NCBI RefSeq assembly: GCF_018863195.1
Contig: NZ_JAHKRT010000001.1
Span: forward strand, 310,001-374,000
Direction of reading: 5' to 3'
DNA length: 64,000 nt
Origin: Sphingomonas quercus
Lineage (GTDB): Bacteria > Pseudomonadota > Alphaproteobacteria > Sphingomonadales > Sphingomonadaceae
Shown here: positions 8,784 to 19,762 of the stretch, piece after piece
How positions within the stretch are numbered: position 1 is the stretch's first letter
Layout of the letters: each line of letters opens with the position of its first letter
Notes under the pieces: model-generated
Databases searched by the model: none
What the model was told of the DNA's origin: nothing
What the model saw: only the letters and a program-made list of their open reading frames with translations
Made by a program: the position numbers and the translations under genes

Positions 8784-9823
8784 GCCATCAATCTGGACAG
8801 GGTCTTTGCGGTGAAGTCAACCATGGGGACCACGCGCGCATAGTTCAACCGGGTCGGCCCGATCACTCCGATCACGCCGACGACATGGCCCTCCGCATCA
8901 TGCCACGGCGCCGCGATCACCGACGAGCCGGACAGCGAAAAAAGCTTGTTCTCCGATCCGATGAAGATGCGGGTCGCCGGCGCGTGGCGGGCGCCTTCGA
9001 GCAGGCGGGCGATCTCTTCCTTGTCCTCCAGCTCGTCGAGCAGCTGGCGGACGCGCTCCAGATCGGCGGCGGCGGCCTGATCGATCAGATTGGCCTGGCC
9101 GCGGACGATCAGCACCGGCCGGCTCGCTCCATCCTCGGACCAGATGGCGAGCCCGCGCTCGACGAGATCATGGGCGGCCGCGTCGAGCGCGGCATGGCCC
9201 TGGCTCAGCTCGGCGCGCAGCCGCGCCTGCGCCTCGGCCAGCGTGTAGCCGGACAGCCGCGCGCTGACATAATTCGCCGCCTGATTGAGCGTCGAGGAGG
9301 ATGTGCCGGGCGGCACGTCCACCACTCGATTCTCGACGGTGCCGTCCGTGCCGACGAGCACCGCCAGCGCGCGGCCCGGCGACAGCGGCACGAAGCCGAA
9401 CTGGGCCAGCACCGGCTCGCGCTTGGGCACCATGACGATGCCCGCGCACGCCGAGAGGCCGGACAGCGCCGCCGTCGCCGCGGCCAGTGCATCCTCGATC
9501 GGGCCGCCGCGCTGGACGAGCTGCTGCTCGATCGCGGCGCGCTCCTCCGCGCTCGGCTCGGCCGCCTGCATCATGCCGTCGACGAACAGGCGCAGGCCCG
9601 TCTCGGTCGGCATGCGCCCGGCCGAGACATGGGGGGCGGCAAGCAGGCCCAGCTCCTCAAGGTCCTGCATGACATTGCGAATCGACGCCGGCGACAGGTT
9701 GAGCCCCGACAGGCGCGAGATGGTGCGGCTGCCCACCGGCGCGCCCGAGCCGAGATAGCTTTCCACCACGACGCGGAAAACGGCGCGGGCGCGATCGGAG
9801 AGCTCGGCTACGGGCTGGGTCAT
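8780..9823 (-). CDS. hrcA: Heat-inducible transcription repressor HrcA
   Basis: A 347-residue HrcA. The N-terminal winged helix (about 1-85) includes VVESYLGSGAPVGSRTISR and LSPASIRNVMQDLEELG, the DNA-recognition part. A GAF-like dimerisation and inducer domain follows, ending GVIGPTRLNYARVVPMVDFTAKTLSRL. HrcA usually represses groESL or dnaK operons by binding the CIRCE inverted repeat. I found no convincing CIRCE upstream of hrcA or of dnaK here, so its target is probably elsewhere, such as groESL. The operon is hrcA-grpE. Confidence 0.96.
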   Translation of the reverse strand: MTQPVAELSDRARAVFRVVVESYLGSGAPVGSRTISRLSGLNLSPASIRNVMQDLEELGLLAAPHVSAGRMPTETGLRLFVDGMMQAAEPSAEERAAIEQQLVQRGGPIEDALAAATAALSGLSACAGIVMVPKREPVLAQFGFVPLSPGRALAVLVGTDGTVENRVVDVPPGTSSSTLNQAANYVSARLSGYTLAEAQARLRAELSQGHAALDAAAHDLVERGLAIWSEDGASRPVLIVRGQANLIDQAAAADLERVRQLLDELEDKEEIARLLEGARHAPATRIFIGSENKLFSLSGSSVIAAPWHDAEGHVVGVIGVIGPTRLNYARVVPMVDFTAKTLSRLMA

Positions 9824-9931
9824 GGCATGCTGCTATCTAGGACGCTAAGCGGACAGCGACAACGGCCATGCAACCGGCCACGGGCTCCGCGCGCTTGGCG
9901 CCGCGAGCCTGAGACGCGAAGGAGACAGACC

Positions 9932-10417
9932 ATGGCCACATCCACTCCGGATATCCGCAAGGGAGCGCTGGCCGGACTCGCCGCCGGCCTCGTCGCCTCG
10001 CTGGCGATGGACGGCTTCCAGCGGCTGTTCAGCAGCCCCAAGGGCATGCCAGCCACCGAGAAGGCCGCCGAGCGGATCGGCGAGGCGGTGACCGGAGACG
10101 CTCCCGGCCGGGAAAGCCGCAAGGCCGGCGCCTCCCTCATCCACTATGCCACAGGCATCGGCATCGGCATCGCCTATGGCATCGCCGCCGAATTCGCGCC
10201 GGAGGTGACCAAGGGCGGCGGCACCGCCTTTTCCTCCGGCGTCGCCGGCTTGCTCGATGAAGGCGCGGTCCCGGCGCTCCGCCTCGGCCCGGCGCCGTGG
10301 GACACGGATGCGGAAACCCACGCCTTCGGCCTCACCTCCCATCTCGTCTTCGGCGTCGTGGCGGAAGGGACGCGCCGCGCCGCCCGCGCGCTTGCCGATC
10401 GCGCGCTCGACACGTGA
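9932..10417 (+). CDS. DUF1440 (YagU-like) membrane protein
   Basis: A 161-residue protein with hydrophobic segments at about 11-27 (ALAGLAAGLVASLAMDGFQ), 75-92 (GIGIGIAYGIAAEF) and 130-150. The pattern and the DEGAVPALRLGP segment fit DUF1440, whose E. coli member YagU is an inner-membrane protein linked to acid resistance. ATG 9932 has GAAGGAG 6 nt upstream. It is divergent from hrcA. Function is not known beyond the family. Confidence 0.75.
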   Translation: MATSTPDIRKGALAGLAAGLVASLAMDGFQRLFSSPKGMPATEKAAERIGEAVTGDAPGRESRKAGASLIHYATGIGIGIAYGIAAEFAPEVTKGGGTAFSSGVAGLLDEGAVPALRLGPAPWDTDAETHAFGLTSHLVFGVVAEGTRRAARALADRALDT

Positions 10418-10460
10418 TGCGCCTTGAAAGCGGCCTGGCTTTGCGCCCATCTAGAAGGCG

Positions 10461-10964
10461 ATGACCGAACCGCTGCCCTCCGCACCCCAGGATCTTACCG
10501 GGGCCTTCAAGGGGGCAATGCGCCGCCTCGCCACGACCGTCACCATCGCCACCACCCGGGCCCCGGACGGACATCCGATCGGGATGACGGCGACGGCCGT
10601 CACCTCGCTCTCGGCGGATCCGCCGGCGCTGCTGATCTGCGTCAATCGCGCCGCCAGCATGCACAAGGCGCTGACCATGGGACACCGCTTCTGCGTCAAC
10701 CTGCTGACCTGCGATCATGGCGAGCTGAGCTATGCCTTTGGCGGCGGGCTCGCCGCTGACCAGCGCTTCAGCGTCGGCAGCTGGGAGCGAAGCGATGGCG
10801 AGGTGCCCTATCTCGCCGATGCCCAGTCCAACCTGTTCTGCGTCGTCGACGGGCTTCACGATTACGGTACACATACGATTGTGATCGGCCGGGTGGAATC
10901 GGTGCGCCTGCACGGGGACGTGCGGCCGCTGATCTTTGGCGACGGGCGCTTCCTGCCCGTGTGA
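10461..10964 (+). CDS. Flavin reductase family protein (HpaC/NtaB type)
   Basis: A 167-residue flavin reductase-like domain that would use NAD(P)H to reduce FMN or FAD. The family pattern is clear: AMRRLATTVTIATTRAPDGHPIGMTATAVTSLSADPP near the start (flavin contact), HRFCVNLL in the middle, and GDGRF at the C-terminus. Such reductases feed two-component monooxygenases or act alone; no monooxygenase gene is nearby. It lies 18 bp upstream of acs and may be cotranscribed with it. Confidence 0.9.
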   Translation: MTEPLPSAPQDLTGAFKGAMRRLATTVTIATTRAPDGHPIGMTATAVTSLSADPPALLICVNRAASMHKALTMGHRFCVNLLTCDHGELSYAFGGGLAADQRFSVGSWERSDGEVPYLADAQSNLFCVVDGLHDYGTHTIVIGRVESVRLHGDVRPLIFGDGRFLPV

Positions 10965-10982
10965 CGAGCGAGCGGAGGGGGA

Positions 10983-12941
10983 ATGATGAGCGACGACAAG
11001 GCCGGCGTCTATCCGGTGCCCGCGGAATGGGCGCACGCGAAGATCGATGCCGCCGGCTATCGGGAGATGTATCGCCGCTCGGTGGAGGATCCGCACGGCT
11101 TCTGGACCGAGCATGGCCGGCGGATCGACTGGATCAAGCCCTTCACCCGCACCGGCGACTGGTCCTTCGACGCGGAGCATTTCGGCATCGCGTGGTTCGC
11201 GGACGGCACGCTCAACGTGTCGGCCAATTGCCTCGATCGCCATCTCGCCACCCGTGGCGAGCAGGTCGCGATCCTGTGGGAGCCCGACGATCCCGCCGGC
11301 GAGGGGCGCTCGCTCACCTATCGCGCGCTTCATGACGAGGTCTGCCGCTTCGCCAATGCGCTGAAATCACTGGGCGCGGGCAAGGGCAGCCGCATCACCC
11401 TCTACATGCCGATGATCCCTGAAACGACGGTGGCGATGCTCGCCTGTGCGCGGATCGGGGCGATCCATTCGGTGGTGTTCGCCGGCTTCTCCCCGGAAGC
11501 GCTCGCCGGCCGCATCCAGGATTGCGATTCGACGATCGTCATCACCGCCGACGAAGGCCGGCGCGGCGGCAAGACCGTGCCGCTCAGGGCCAATGTCGAC
11601 GAGGCGCTGACCCACTGCAACTCGGTCGAGCATGTCATCGTTGTCCGCCACACCGGCGGCGGCGGCGCGCCGAAGGAGGATGGCCGCGAGCATGACTACG
11701 CCGCGCTGGTCGCGGCCGCCTCGCCGGATTGCCCTCCCGAGGAAATGGCGGCGGAGGACCCGCTGTTCATCCTTTACACCTCGGGGTCGACCGGCAAGCC
11801 GAAGGGCGTGCTGCACACCTCCGGCGGCTATCTCGTCTGGGCGGCGATGACCCACGAGATCGTGTTCGATTATCGCGCGCCGGAGGTCTATTGGTGCGCC
11901 GCCGATGTCGGCTGGGTCACCGGCCACAGCTACATCGTCTACGGCCCGCTCGCCAATGGCGCGACCAGCCTGATGTTCGAGGGTGTGCCCAACTGGCCGG
12001 ACGCCTCGCGCGTCTGGCAGGTCGTCGACAAGCATCGCGTCACCATTTTCTACGGAGCGCCGACGATGCTGCGCGCGCTGATGCGCGAGGGCGATCAATG
12101 GGTCGCGCGCACCGAACGTTCGTCGCTGCGCCTGCTCGGCTCCGTAGGGGAGCCGATCAATCCCGAGGCCTGGGAATGGTATCACAAGGTGGTCGGCGGC
12201 GGCCGCTGCCCGATCGTCGATACCTGGTGGCAGACAGAGACGGGCGGCCACATGATCACTCCGCTGCCCGGCGCCACGGCGCTCAAGCCGGGCTCGGCCA
12301 CCCTGCCCTTCTTCGGCGTGGTGCCCGAGCTGGTCGACGCCGAGGGCAAGCTGCTGGAAGGCGCGGCCGAGGGCAATCTCGTCCTCGCGACGAGCTGGCC
12401 CGGCCAGATGCGCACCGTCTGGGGCGATCATGCGCGTTTCTTCCAGACCTATTTCTCGGCCTATCCGGGCAAATACTTCACCGGCGACGGCTGCCGTCGC
12501 GACGCCGACGGCTATTACTGGATCACCGGCCGCGTCGACGACGTCATCAACGTTTCCGGCCACCGCATGGGCACCGCCGAGGTGGAGAGCGCGCTCGTCG
12601 CCCACCCCAAGGTGGCCGAGGCCGCCGTGGTCGGCATGCCGCACGCGGTAAAGGGCCAGGGTATCTACGCCTATGTCACGCTGAATGCCGGCGAGACCGG
12701 CGACGAGGCGCTGCGTGCCGAGCTGGTCCGCTGGGTGCGCCACGAGATCGGGCCGATCGCCGCGCCCGATGCCGTGCAATTCGCGCCCGGCCTGCCGAAG
12801 ACCCGTTCCGGCAAGATCATGCGCCGCATCCTGCGCAAGATCGCCGAGGGGGAGGTCGGCTCGCTGGGCGACACCTCGACGCTCGCCGATCCGAAGGTGG
12901 TCGACGATCTGGTCGCCAACCGGGTGCCGGCCGCGTCCTGA
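10983..12941 (+). CDS. acs: Acetyl-CoA synthetase
   Basis: A 652-residue AMP-forming acetate-CoA ligase that makes acetyl-CoA from acetate, ATP and CoA through acetyl-AMP. The P-loop-like signature [11 protein letters not shown], the [11 protein letters not shown] acetate pocket and the [18 protein letters not shown] hinge are all present. K611 in TRSGKIMRR is the catalytic lysine and the known acetylation control site. Two Met codons open the gene (10983, 10986); GAGGGGG lies just upstream. A 6-bp hairpin follows the stop. Acetate activation next to a phasin suggests a link to carbon storage. Confidence 0.98.
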   Translation: MMSDDKAGVYPVPAEWAHAKIDAAGYREMYRRSVEDPHGFWTEHGRRIDWIKPFTRTGDWSFDAEHFGIAWFADGTLNVSANCLDRHLATRGEQVAILWEPDDPAGEGRSLTYRALHDEVCRFANALKSLGAGKGSRITLYMPMIPETTVAMLACARIGAIHSVVFAGFSPEALAGRIQDCDSTIVITADEGRRGGKTVPLRANVDEALTHCNSVEHVIVVRHTGGGGAPKEDGREHDYAALVAAASPDCPPEEMAAEDPLFILYTSGSTGKPKGVLHTSGGYLVWAAMTHEIVFDYRAPEVYWCAADVGWVTGHSYIVYGPLANGATSLMFEGVPNWPDASRVWQVVDKHRVTIFYGAPTMLRALMREGDQWVARTERSSLRLLGSVGEPINPEAWEWYHKVVGGGRCPIVDTWWQTETGGHMITPLPGATALKPGSATLPFFGVVPELVDAEGKLLEGAAEGNLVLATSWPGQMRTVWGDHARFFQTYFSAYPGKYFTGDGCRRDADGYYWITGRVDDVINVSGHRMGTAEVESALVAHPKVAEAAVVGMPHAVKGQGIYAYVTLNAGETGDEALRAELVRWVRHEIGPIAAPDAVQFAPGLPKTRSGKIMRRILRKIAEGEVGSLGDTSTLADPKVVDDLVANRVPAAS

Positions 12942-13017
12942 GCCGACGCTGTCGGCGCCTTGGTGAACCCGAAGGGCCGGCCTATACGTTGTCACGTTGA
13001 AAAACGGGAGGAAAACC

Positions 13018-13299
13018 ATGCTCGAACCCAATAAGGCAGCGAAACAATCCGCGGCCCAGGCGCAGTCTCTCAACGCCAAGGTGCTCGATCACGCCGAGGA
13101 GAATGTGCGCGAGGCATTCAAGGCACTGCGCGCTGCCGCCGGCTCCAGCTCCGTCGCCGATGTGCTGAAGGCGCAAGGCGATTATGTGAAGGAACAGAGT
13201 GCCCGCAGCATGGCCCAGGCCAAGGAGATCGGCGAGCTGATCGCCAATTTCGGGCGCAGCGCGATGACCGGCTGGGGCGGCTTCGACAAGAAGGACTAA
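13018..13299 (+). CDS. Phasin family protein
   Basis: A 93-residue, Ala- and Lys-rich, fully helical protein without signal peptide or membrane segment. SLNAKVLDHAEENVREAF, then VADVLKAQGDYVKEQ, match the phasin_2 pattern of small granule-associated proteins. Phasins coat polyhydroxyalkanoate granules, but some act as general stress or membrane-associated proteins. No PHA synthase lies in this window. ATG 13018 has GGGAGG 5 nt upstream, which is better than an open TTG at 12997. Confidence 0.85.
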   Translation: MLEPNKAAKQSAAQAQSLNAKVLDHAEENVREAFKALRAAAGSSSVADVLKAQGDYVKEQSARSMAQAKEIGELIANFGRSAMTGWGGFDKKD

Positions 13300-13321
13300 G
13301 CCCCGCCGCGCCGATGCGAGA

Positions 13322-13360
13322 CGGACGGGCGACGAGCGGTTGCTGCCGCGCGCCCGTCCG
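13322..13360 (+). terminator. Stem-loop after the phasin gene (terminator-like)
   Basis: A perfect 10-bp stem, CGGACGGGCG (13322-13331) paired with CGCCCGTCCG (13351-13360), with a 19-nt loop. It starts 22 nt after the phasin stop. No T-run follows, so termination would need Rho or be partial. It ends only 12 nt before the -35 box of the dacF promoter. Confidence 0.5.
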
Positions 13361-13372
13361 AATCAAGGATTC

Positions 13373-13401
13373 TTGTTCGATTCCAGCGAGTCGTCTATAA
13401 T
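13373..13401 (+). promoter_or_regulatory. Sigma-70-type promoter of the DD-carboxypeptidase gene
   Basis: TTGTTC (13373-13378), a 17-nt spacer, then a perfect TATAAT (13396-13401). This is the best housekeeping promoter seen in the window. The predicted transcript starts near 13408, 46 nt before TTG 13454, so any start upstream of 13408 for the next gene is unlikely. Confidence 0.7.
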
Positions 13402-13453
13402 TCCCCATGGGCGGAGCAAAAACCAGGCCCGCCGGGGAAAGGGGTTTGCGGGG

Positions 13454-14383
13454 TTGCGACACGCTATCATTGCTGCGCTCGCGCTGACTGCGGGCATCGC
13501 CGGAACGCCTGCGATGGCGCCGGCCGCCGGTCTCACACCGATCATCCAGCCGCGCTATGCGGCGATCGTGATGGACGCCTCGACGCGCGAAGTGCTGTAC
13601 GCCAACGCCGCCGACGAAATCCGCCACCCCGCCTCGATCACCAAGGTGATGACGCTGTTCCTCACCTTCGACGCGCTGCGGTCCGGCCGCCTGCAGCTTG
13701 ACGACCAGGTGCCGATTTCCCGTCACGCCGCCGCGCAGCGCCCGTCCAAGCTGGGGCTGCCCGCGGGCCGTTCGATCAGCGTGCGGGAGGCGATCGAGGT
13801 CGTCGCCGTCAAATCCGCCAACGACATCGCCGTGGCGCTGGCCGAGAAGATCGCCGGCTCCGAACCCGCCTTCGCCCGGATGATGACGAACAAGGCCCGC
13901 ATGCTTGGCATGAAGGCGACCTATTTCTCCAACGCCTCCGGCCTGAACGACGTGGCGAATTTCACCACGGCGCGGGATCTGGCGATCCTGTCGGCGTCGA
14001 TTCTGGCCGCCCATCCGGATCGCTACAGCTATTTCGGCATGCGCACCGCTTCCTTTGGCAAGCTGCGCTTCGCCAATCACAATCCGTTGCTCGGCAAGCT
14101 GGACGGCGTGGACGGCATCAAGACCGGCTTTACCAACGACGCCGGCTATACGCAGGCGGCGTCGGCCGTGCGCGGCGGGCGCCGGCTCATCACGGTGGTG
14201 ATGGGCGAACCGACCATCGCGGCGCGCAGCCGCGATCTGACGGCGCTGCTCGACGCCGGCTTCTCGGTGCTTGAAAAGCGGGCCAGGGGCCAGCTCACCA
14301 CCGTCGCGGCAAACCTCCCGGACATTAGCCATCCGGCGCTCAGGATAATGCCCGGCCACGCAGAGGGTTCGGCCGAATATTGA
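13454..14383 (+). CDS. D-alanyl-D-alanine carboxypeptidase (S11, PBP5/6-like)
   Basis: About 309 residues. It removes the terminal D-Ala from peptidoglycan pentapeptides in the periplasm. The three penicillin-binding motifs are intact: S61-I-T-K64, S121-A-N123 and K223-T-G225. A Sec signal peptide, RHAIIAALALTAGIAG, follows the proposed TTG start at 13454, which has AAAGGGG 9 nt upstream; there is no in-frame ATG before the domain. The open frame to 13340 would start upstream of the mapped promoter. It leads a run of three cell-wall genes. The C-terminal PBP5 beta domain is short or absent. Confidence 0.92.
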   Translation: MRHAIIAALALTAGIAGTPAMAPAAGLTPIIQPRYAAIVMDASTREVLYANAADEIRHPASITKVMTLFLTFDALRSGRLQLDDQVPISRHAAAQRPSKLGLPAGRSISVREAIEVVAVKSANDIAVALAEKIAGSEPAFARMMTNKARMLGMKATYFSNASGLNDVANFTTARDLAILSASILAAHPDRYSYFGMRTASFGKLRFANHNPLLGKLDGVDGIKTGFTNDAGYTQAASAVRGGRRLITVVMGEPTIAARSRDLTALLDAGFSVLEKRARGQLTTVAANLPDISHPALRIMPGHAEGSAEY

Positions 14384-14466
14384 CAGGACTTGACAACGCC
14401 GCCTGATTGTGCGGATCGGGCGGCCGCATTGTTCGTTTTACGGGAAACCGCCTGGGGTTTCTCGCA

Positions 14467-15702
14467 ATGCCTGTTGCTTTTCCCGCTGCTGCCCGCCCCG
14501 CCCTCGCCGGCCCGTCCTTCGGGGCGCTGGCCTCCATCCTGATGCTGGGCATGCAGCCCGCCGTCCGCGCGCAGGAGCCGGCGCCGCCTGCCGGCTGGTC
14601 CCTCACCGCGGCCCGCGGCCTGCTCAAGGCGATCGAAGCCTCCGCAGCCGAAGGGCTCAATCCCGCCGACTATGATCCGGAGGCGCTGCGTCAGGCGATC
14701 GCCGGCGGTGAAGGTCCGGGACTGGACGGCGTCGCCGACAGCGCCGGCATGGCCATCGCCCGCGACTATTTCCTCGGCCGGGTGCGGGATCGCGCCGCGT
14801 TCGACTGGCATATCGAGCGATCGCCCTACGAGGCGTTCGCGCTGGGCGAGGGGCTGCACAAGGCGGTCGCCACGGGCGATGTGGAGGCATGGCTGGCCGG
14901 GCTGCTGCCCAAGGCGCCGCAATATCGCGCGCTCCGCGATGCGCTGCCCGCAGCGCATGACCCGGCCGAGATCGAGCGCCTGCGCGCCAATATGGAGCGG
15001 TGGCGCTGGCTGCCGCGCACGCTCGGCGACGATTATCTTCTGGTCAACGTCCCCTCCTACACGCTGCGCGTGGTGCGCGGCGGCGTCGAGGAGGCACGCT
15101 ACGACGTGGTGGTCGGCGCGCCGAAAACGCCGACCCCGGCGATCGTCGCTCCGGCCGGCCAGGTCGTCGTCAACCCATGGTGGACATTGCCGCCGAGCGT
15201 GCTGGCGGAGGGCGGCAGCTACCCGGCGGCGCGCGGCTTCGTGCGGGTGCGGGCGGCCTCCGGCGAGACGATGATCCGCCAGCGCCCCGGCCCGCAGAAC
15301 GCGCTCGGCCGGATCAAGATCGACATGCCCAACCCGCAGGCCATCTACCTTCACGACACGCCGGCCAAGGCCGCCTTCGCCCGCAAGGACCGCGCGCTGA
15401 GCCATGGCTGCATCCGCGTCCGCGGCATCGCCCAGCTGGCCGCCTCGCTGCAGGACGACGGCGCCGTCGCCGCTGCGCTCGACGGCGACGCCACCACCGC
15501 CATCGCCCTCAGCCGGCCGCTGCCCGTCTACATCGTCTACATGACGGCCGAGGCGAAGGACGGCCGCGTCGCCTCCTTGCCGGATATTTACCGGCGAGAT
15601 GAACGACTTGTCGCAATGATGGACAGCGCGACGAAGCGTGCATCAAGTGGGCCGATCTTGGCCAGCAGGGACGGAACCGGGGCCGCCATGGGGTCCAATT
15701 AA
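14467..15702 (+). CDS. L,D-transpeptidase with YcbB/LdtD-like architecture
   Basis: About 411 residues. The N-terminal part has a hydrophobic signal (FGALASILMLGMQ) and a mature start near AQEPAPP. A helical scaffold typical of LdtD-type enzymes spans about 50-190 (YEAFALGEGLHKAV, LRANMERWRWLPR). The YkuD catalytic domain follows, with YLHDTP, the histidine region and S312-H-G-C315-IRVR, in which C315 is the nucleophile. These enzymes form 3-3 cross-links between meso-diaminopimelate residues. ATG 14467 begins the signal peptide; GTG 14407 is also open. PG-binding-1 repeats are not obvious. Confidence 0.9.
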   Translation: MPVAFPAAARPALAGPSFGALASILMLGMQPAVRAQEPAPPAGWSLTAARGLLKAIEASAAEGLNPADYDPEALRQAIAGGEGPGLDGVADSAGMAIARDYFLGRVRDRAAFDWHIERSPYEAFALGEGLHKAVATGDVEAWLAGLLPKAPQYRALRDALPAAHDPAEIERLRANMERWRWLPRTLGDDYLLVNVPSYTLRVVRGGVEEARYDVVVGAPKTPTPAIVAPAGQVVVNPWWTLPPSVLAEGGSYPAARGFVRVRAASGETMIRQRPGPQNALGRIKIDMPNPQAIYLHDTPAKAAFARKDRALSHGCIRVRGIAQLAASLQDDGAVAAALDGDATTAIALSRPLPVYIVYMTAEAKDGRVASLPDIYRRDERLVAMMDSATKRASSGPILASRDGTGAAMGSN

Positions 15703-15761
15703 CGGGATATTATGCTAAATGGGCCATTACCAAGCGGGTAGGCAGTTTAGCAGGTTTCGTC

Positions 15762-16403
15762 TTGAACGATCTTCTCAACGCGAGCGCGGTCTCGCGTCGC
15801 AGCTTCCTGTCGGTCACGTCCCTGGGGATCGCCGGCACCCTTAGCGCAGGCCGCGTCGCCGCGGCCCTGCCGGCCGCGGCCGCCACGCCGGCGGCGGTTC
15901 GCCCGTCGCTGATGGCGAAGGCGATGGCCGCCCTCCAGCGCCATGGCGACGCCATTCCCAATCGCGATCTGGTCGGCATCGCCGATTTCGCCATCGCCTC
16001 GGGCACGCCGCGTTTCCACCTCGTCGACATGGCCAGCGGTCGCACCACGACGCTGCTCGTCTCGCACGGCAAGGGGTCCGATCCGTCGCATAGCGGCATG
16101 CTGCAACGCTTCTCCAATATCGAGGGTTCGGAGGCTTCGTCCTCTGGCGCCTACCGCACCGGCGACATCTATGTCGGCAAGCATGGCCGCTCACGTCGGC
16201 TGGTCGGGCTCGATCCGACCAATTGCAACGCGCTGGGCCGCGCCATCGTCGTCCATGGCGCCTGGTATGTCTCGCCGGACATCGTCCGCCAGCATGGCAA
16301 GCTCGGTCGCAGCCAGGGCTGCCTCGCCGTCTCCACCGCCGAGCTCGAGCAGGTGCTCACCCGCCTCGGCACGGGGCGGATGATCTACGCCGACAAGGTG
16401 TGA
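15762..16403 (+). CDS. Tat-exported murein L,D-transpeptidase (YkuD_2 type)
   Basis: A 213-residue protein beginning at TTG 15762. SRRSFLSV at residues 11-18 with the following hydrophobic stretch is a twin-arginine signal peptide. The catalytic domain belongs to the smaller YkuD_2 class: LVSHGKGSDPSHSG, then FSNIEGSEASSSGAYRTG, and GRSQGCLAVS with C187 as the probable nucleophile. Its family is predicted to act on peptidoglycan. It follows the LdtD-like gene by 59 bp. An AT-rich stretch (15709-15724, with TATTATGCTAAAT) may hold a separate promoter. The TTG start is not supported by a strong ribosome site. Confidence 0.83.
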   Translation: MNDLLNASAVSRRSFLSVTSLGIAGTLSAGRVAAALPAAAATPAAVRPSLMAKAMAALQRHGDAIPNRDLVGIADFAIASGTPRFHLVDMASGRTTTLLVSHGKGSDPSHSGMLQRFSNIEGSEASSSGAYRTGDIYVGKHGRSRRLVGLDPTNCNALGRAIVVHGAWYVSPDIVRQHGKLGRSQGCLAVSTAELEQVLTRLGTGRMIYADKV

Positions 16404-16416
16404 GGGCCGGGCGGGA

Positions 16417-17457
16417 TCAATCCCCCGCCCTCTCCCTCGCCAGCAACGCCCGCTTGATCGCGAGCCCGTAGGCATAACCGCCCAGCGAGCCATCGCCACG
16501 TTGCGCGCGGTGGCAGGGAATCAGCAGCGCAATCGGATTAGCCCCGCACGCCGATCCCGCCGCCCGCGCCGCGCCTGGGCGCCCCGCCCGCGCCGCCAGC
16601 GCCGCATAGGACAGCGTCTCGCCCGGCGGGATGCGCGCCAGTTCCCGCCACACCGCTTCCTGAAAGGCGGTGCCGCGCACGTCGAGCGGCAGGGTCATCG
16701 CGCGTCCCGGCTCCTCGACATAGGCCACGGCCTCCGTCACCAGTCCGGCCAGCGCCTCTCCGCCCGGTTCGATCGTCGCGTTGGGGAAGCGCTCGGCCAG
16801 CATCTCGGCGTCTTCGTCGAAGGACAGCCGGCAGATGCCGCGCGCCGTCGCCGCCACGAACAATGTGCCGAGATCGGTCTCGGCGGTAGCCCAGCGGATC
16901 GTCTCGCCCCGTCCGCCGTTCCGCCATGCCGACGGCGTCATCCCCAGGCGATCCCCGGCATCGGCGTAGAAACGGGCTGGCGCGGCATAGCCGGCATCGT
17001 AGATGGCCTCGGTCACGGTCTCGCTCTCCTTGAGGGCCTTGGCCGCCCGCTCGGCGCGGCGCGCACGGGCATAGGCGGCGGGCGTGACGCCGGTCGCCCG
17101 GCGGAACAGTCGGTGGAAATGGAACAGGCTGTATCCCGCCGCCTCGGCCAGCGCGGCAAGCGACGGCGGCTGCTCCGCCGCCTCGATCAGCGCGAAGGCG
17201 CGGGCAAGGCCGGCCTCGTCGGCGGCGATGTCGTCCGGACGGCAGCGCAGGCAGGGCCGCAAGCCGGCCTGCCGTGCCTGGCCGCCGCCGACGAAGAAGC
17301 GGACATTCTGCCGCTTGGGGTGTCGCGCCGCGCAGGACGGCCGGCAATAAATGCCCGTGGTCATCACGCCGGTGACGAATTGCCCGTCCCAGGCGCGATC
17401 CCGCCGCAGCACGGCCTGCCAGCGATCGCGATCCAGAAGTGATTCGGCCTGTTTCAT
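16417..17457 (-). CDS. ada: Bifunctional Ada: methyl-phosphotriester sensor regulator and O6-methylguanine-DNA methyltransferase
   Basis: A 346-residue Ada protein. The N-terminal zinc domain has C38, C42, C69 and C72 (CRPSC and CLRC); C38 accepts methyl groups from phosphotriesters and turns the protein into an activator. An AraC-type helix-turn-helix region follows (about 85-185). The C-terminal O6-alkylguanine transferase has PCHR with C315 as acceptor. ATG 17457 (MKQAESLLDRDRW) is the natural start; a longer open frame upstream lies in the divergent atp promoter region. No alkB or alkA lies next to it. Confidence 0.95.
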   Translation of the reverse strand: MKQAESLLDRDRWQAVLRRDRAWDGQFVTGVMTTGIYCRPSCAARHPKRQNVRFFVGGGQARQAGLRPCLRCRPDDIAADEAGLARAFALIEAAEQPPSLAALAEAAGYSLFHFHRLFRRATGVTPAAYARARRAERAAKALKESETVTEAIYDAGYAAPARFYADAGDRLGMTPSAWRNGGRGETIRWATAETDLGTLFVAATARGICRLSFDEDAEMLAERFPNATIEPGGEALAGLVTEAVAYVEEPGRAMTLPLDVRGTAFQEAVWRELARIPPGETLSYAALAARAGRPGAARAAGSACGANPIALLIPCHRAQRGDGSLGGYAYGLAIKRALLARERAGD

Positions 17458-17643
17458 GCCCCAGATATGGCGCGGCCCGCCTCCGTGCGCATCCCGCGCC
17501 TTGCGCTCAAAGCGGCTCGCCGAGCGCGCGCCTTGCATCCACCGGCCCGCTTTGCTAACCGGCCCGCGACCCGAGGGGGCGCGCCATTGGCCGCCGCCCC
17601 TTTTCTATATGGGCAAAGCGCATTTACAGGGGAAGCAAGGCGC

Positions 17644-19730
<2,087 letters not shown>

Positions 19731-19762
19731 TAATCTCGCCCTCGCGCGGTCGGAACGGATAA

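Noticed and set aside
9824-9931. CIRCE operator upstream of hrcA
   Set aside because: A half-site-like TTAGCGTCC is present but there is no GAGTGCTAA partner at the right distance, so I do not call it.
12942-12956. Terminator after acs
   Set aside because: A 6-bp hairpin with a 3-nt loop and no T-run is too weak to call.
13340-13453. N-terminal extension of the DD-carboxypeptidase to a TTG at 13340
   Set aside because: It would start upstream of the sigma-70 promoter at 13373-13401 and would bury the signal peptide.
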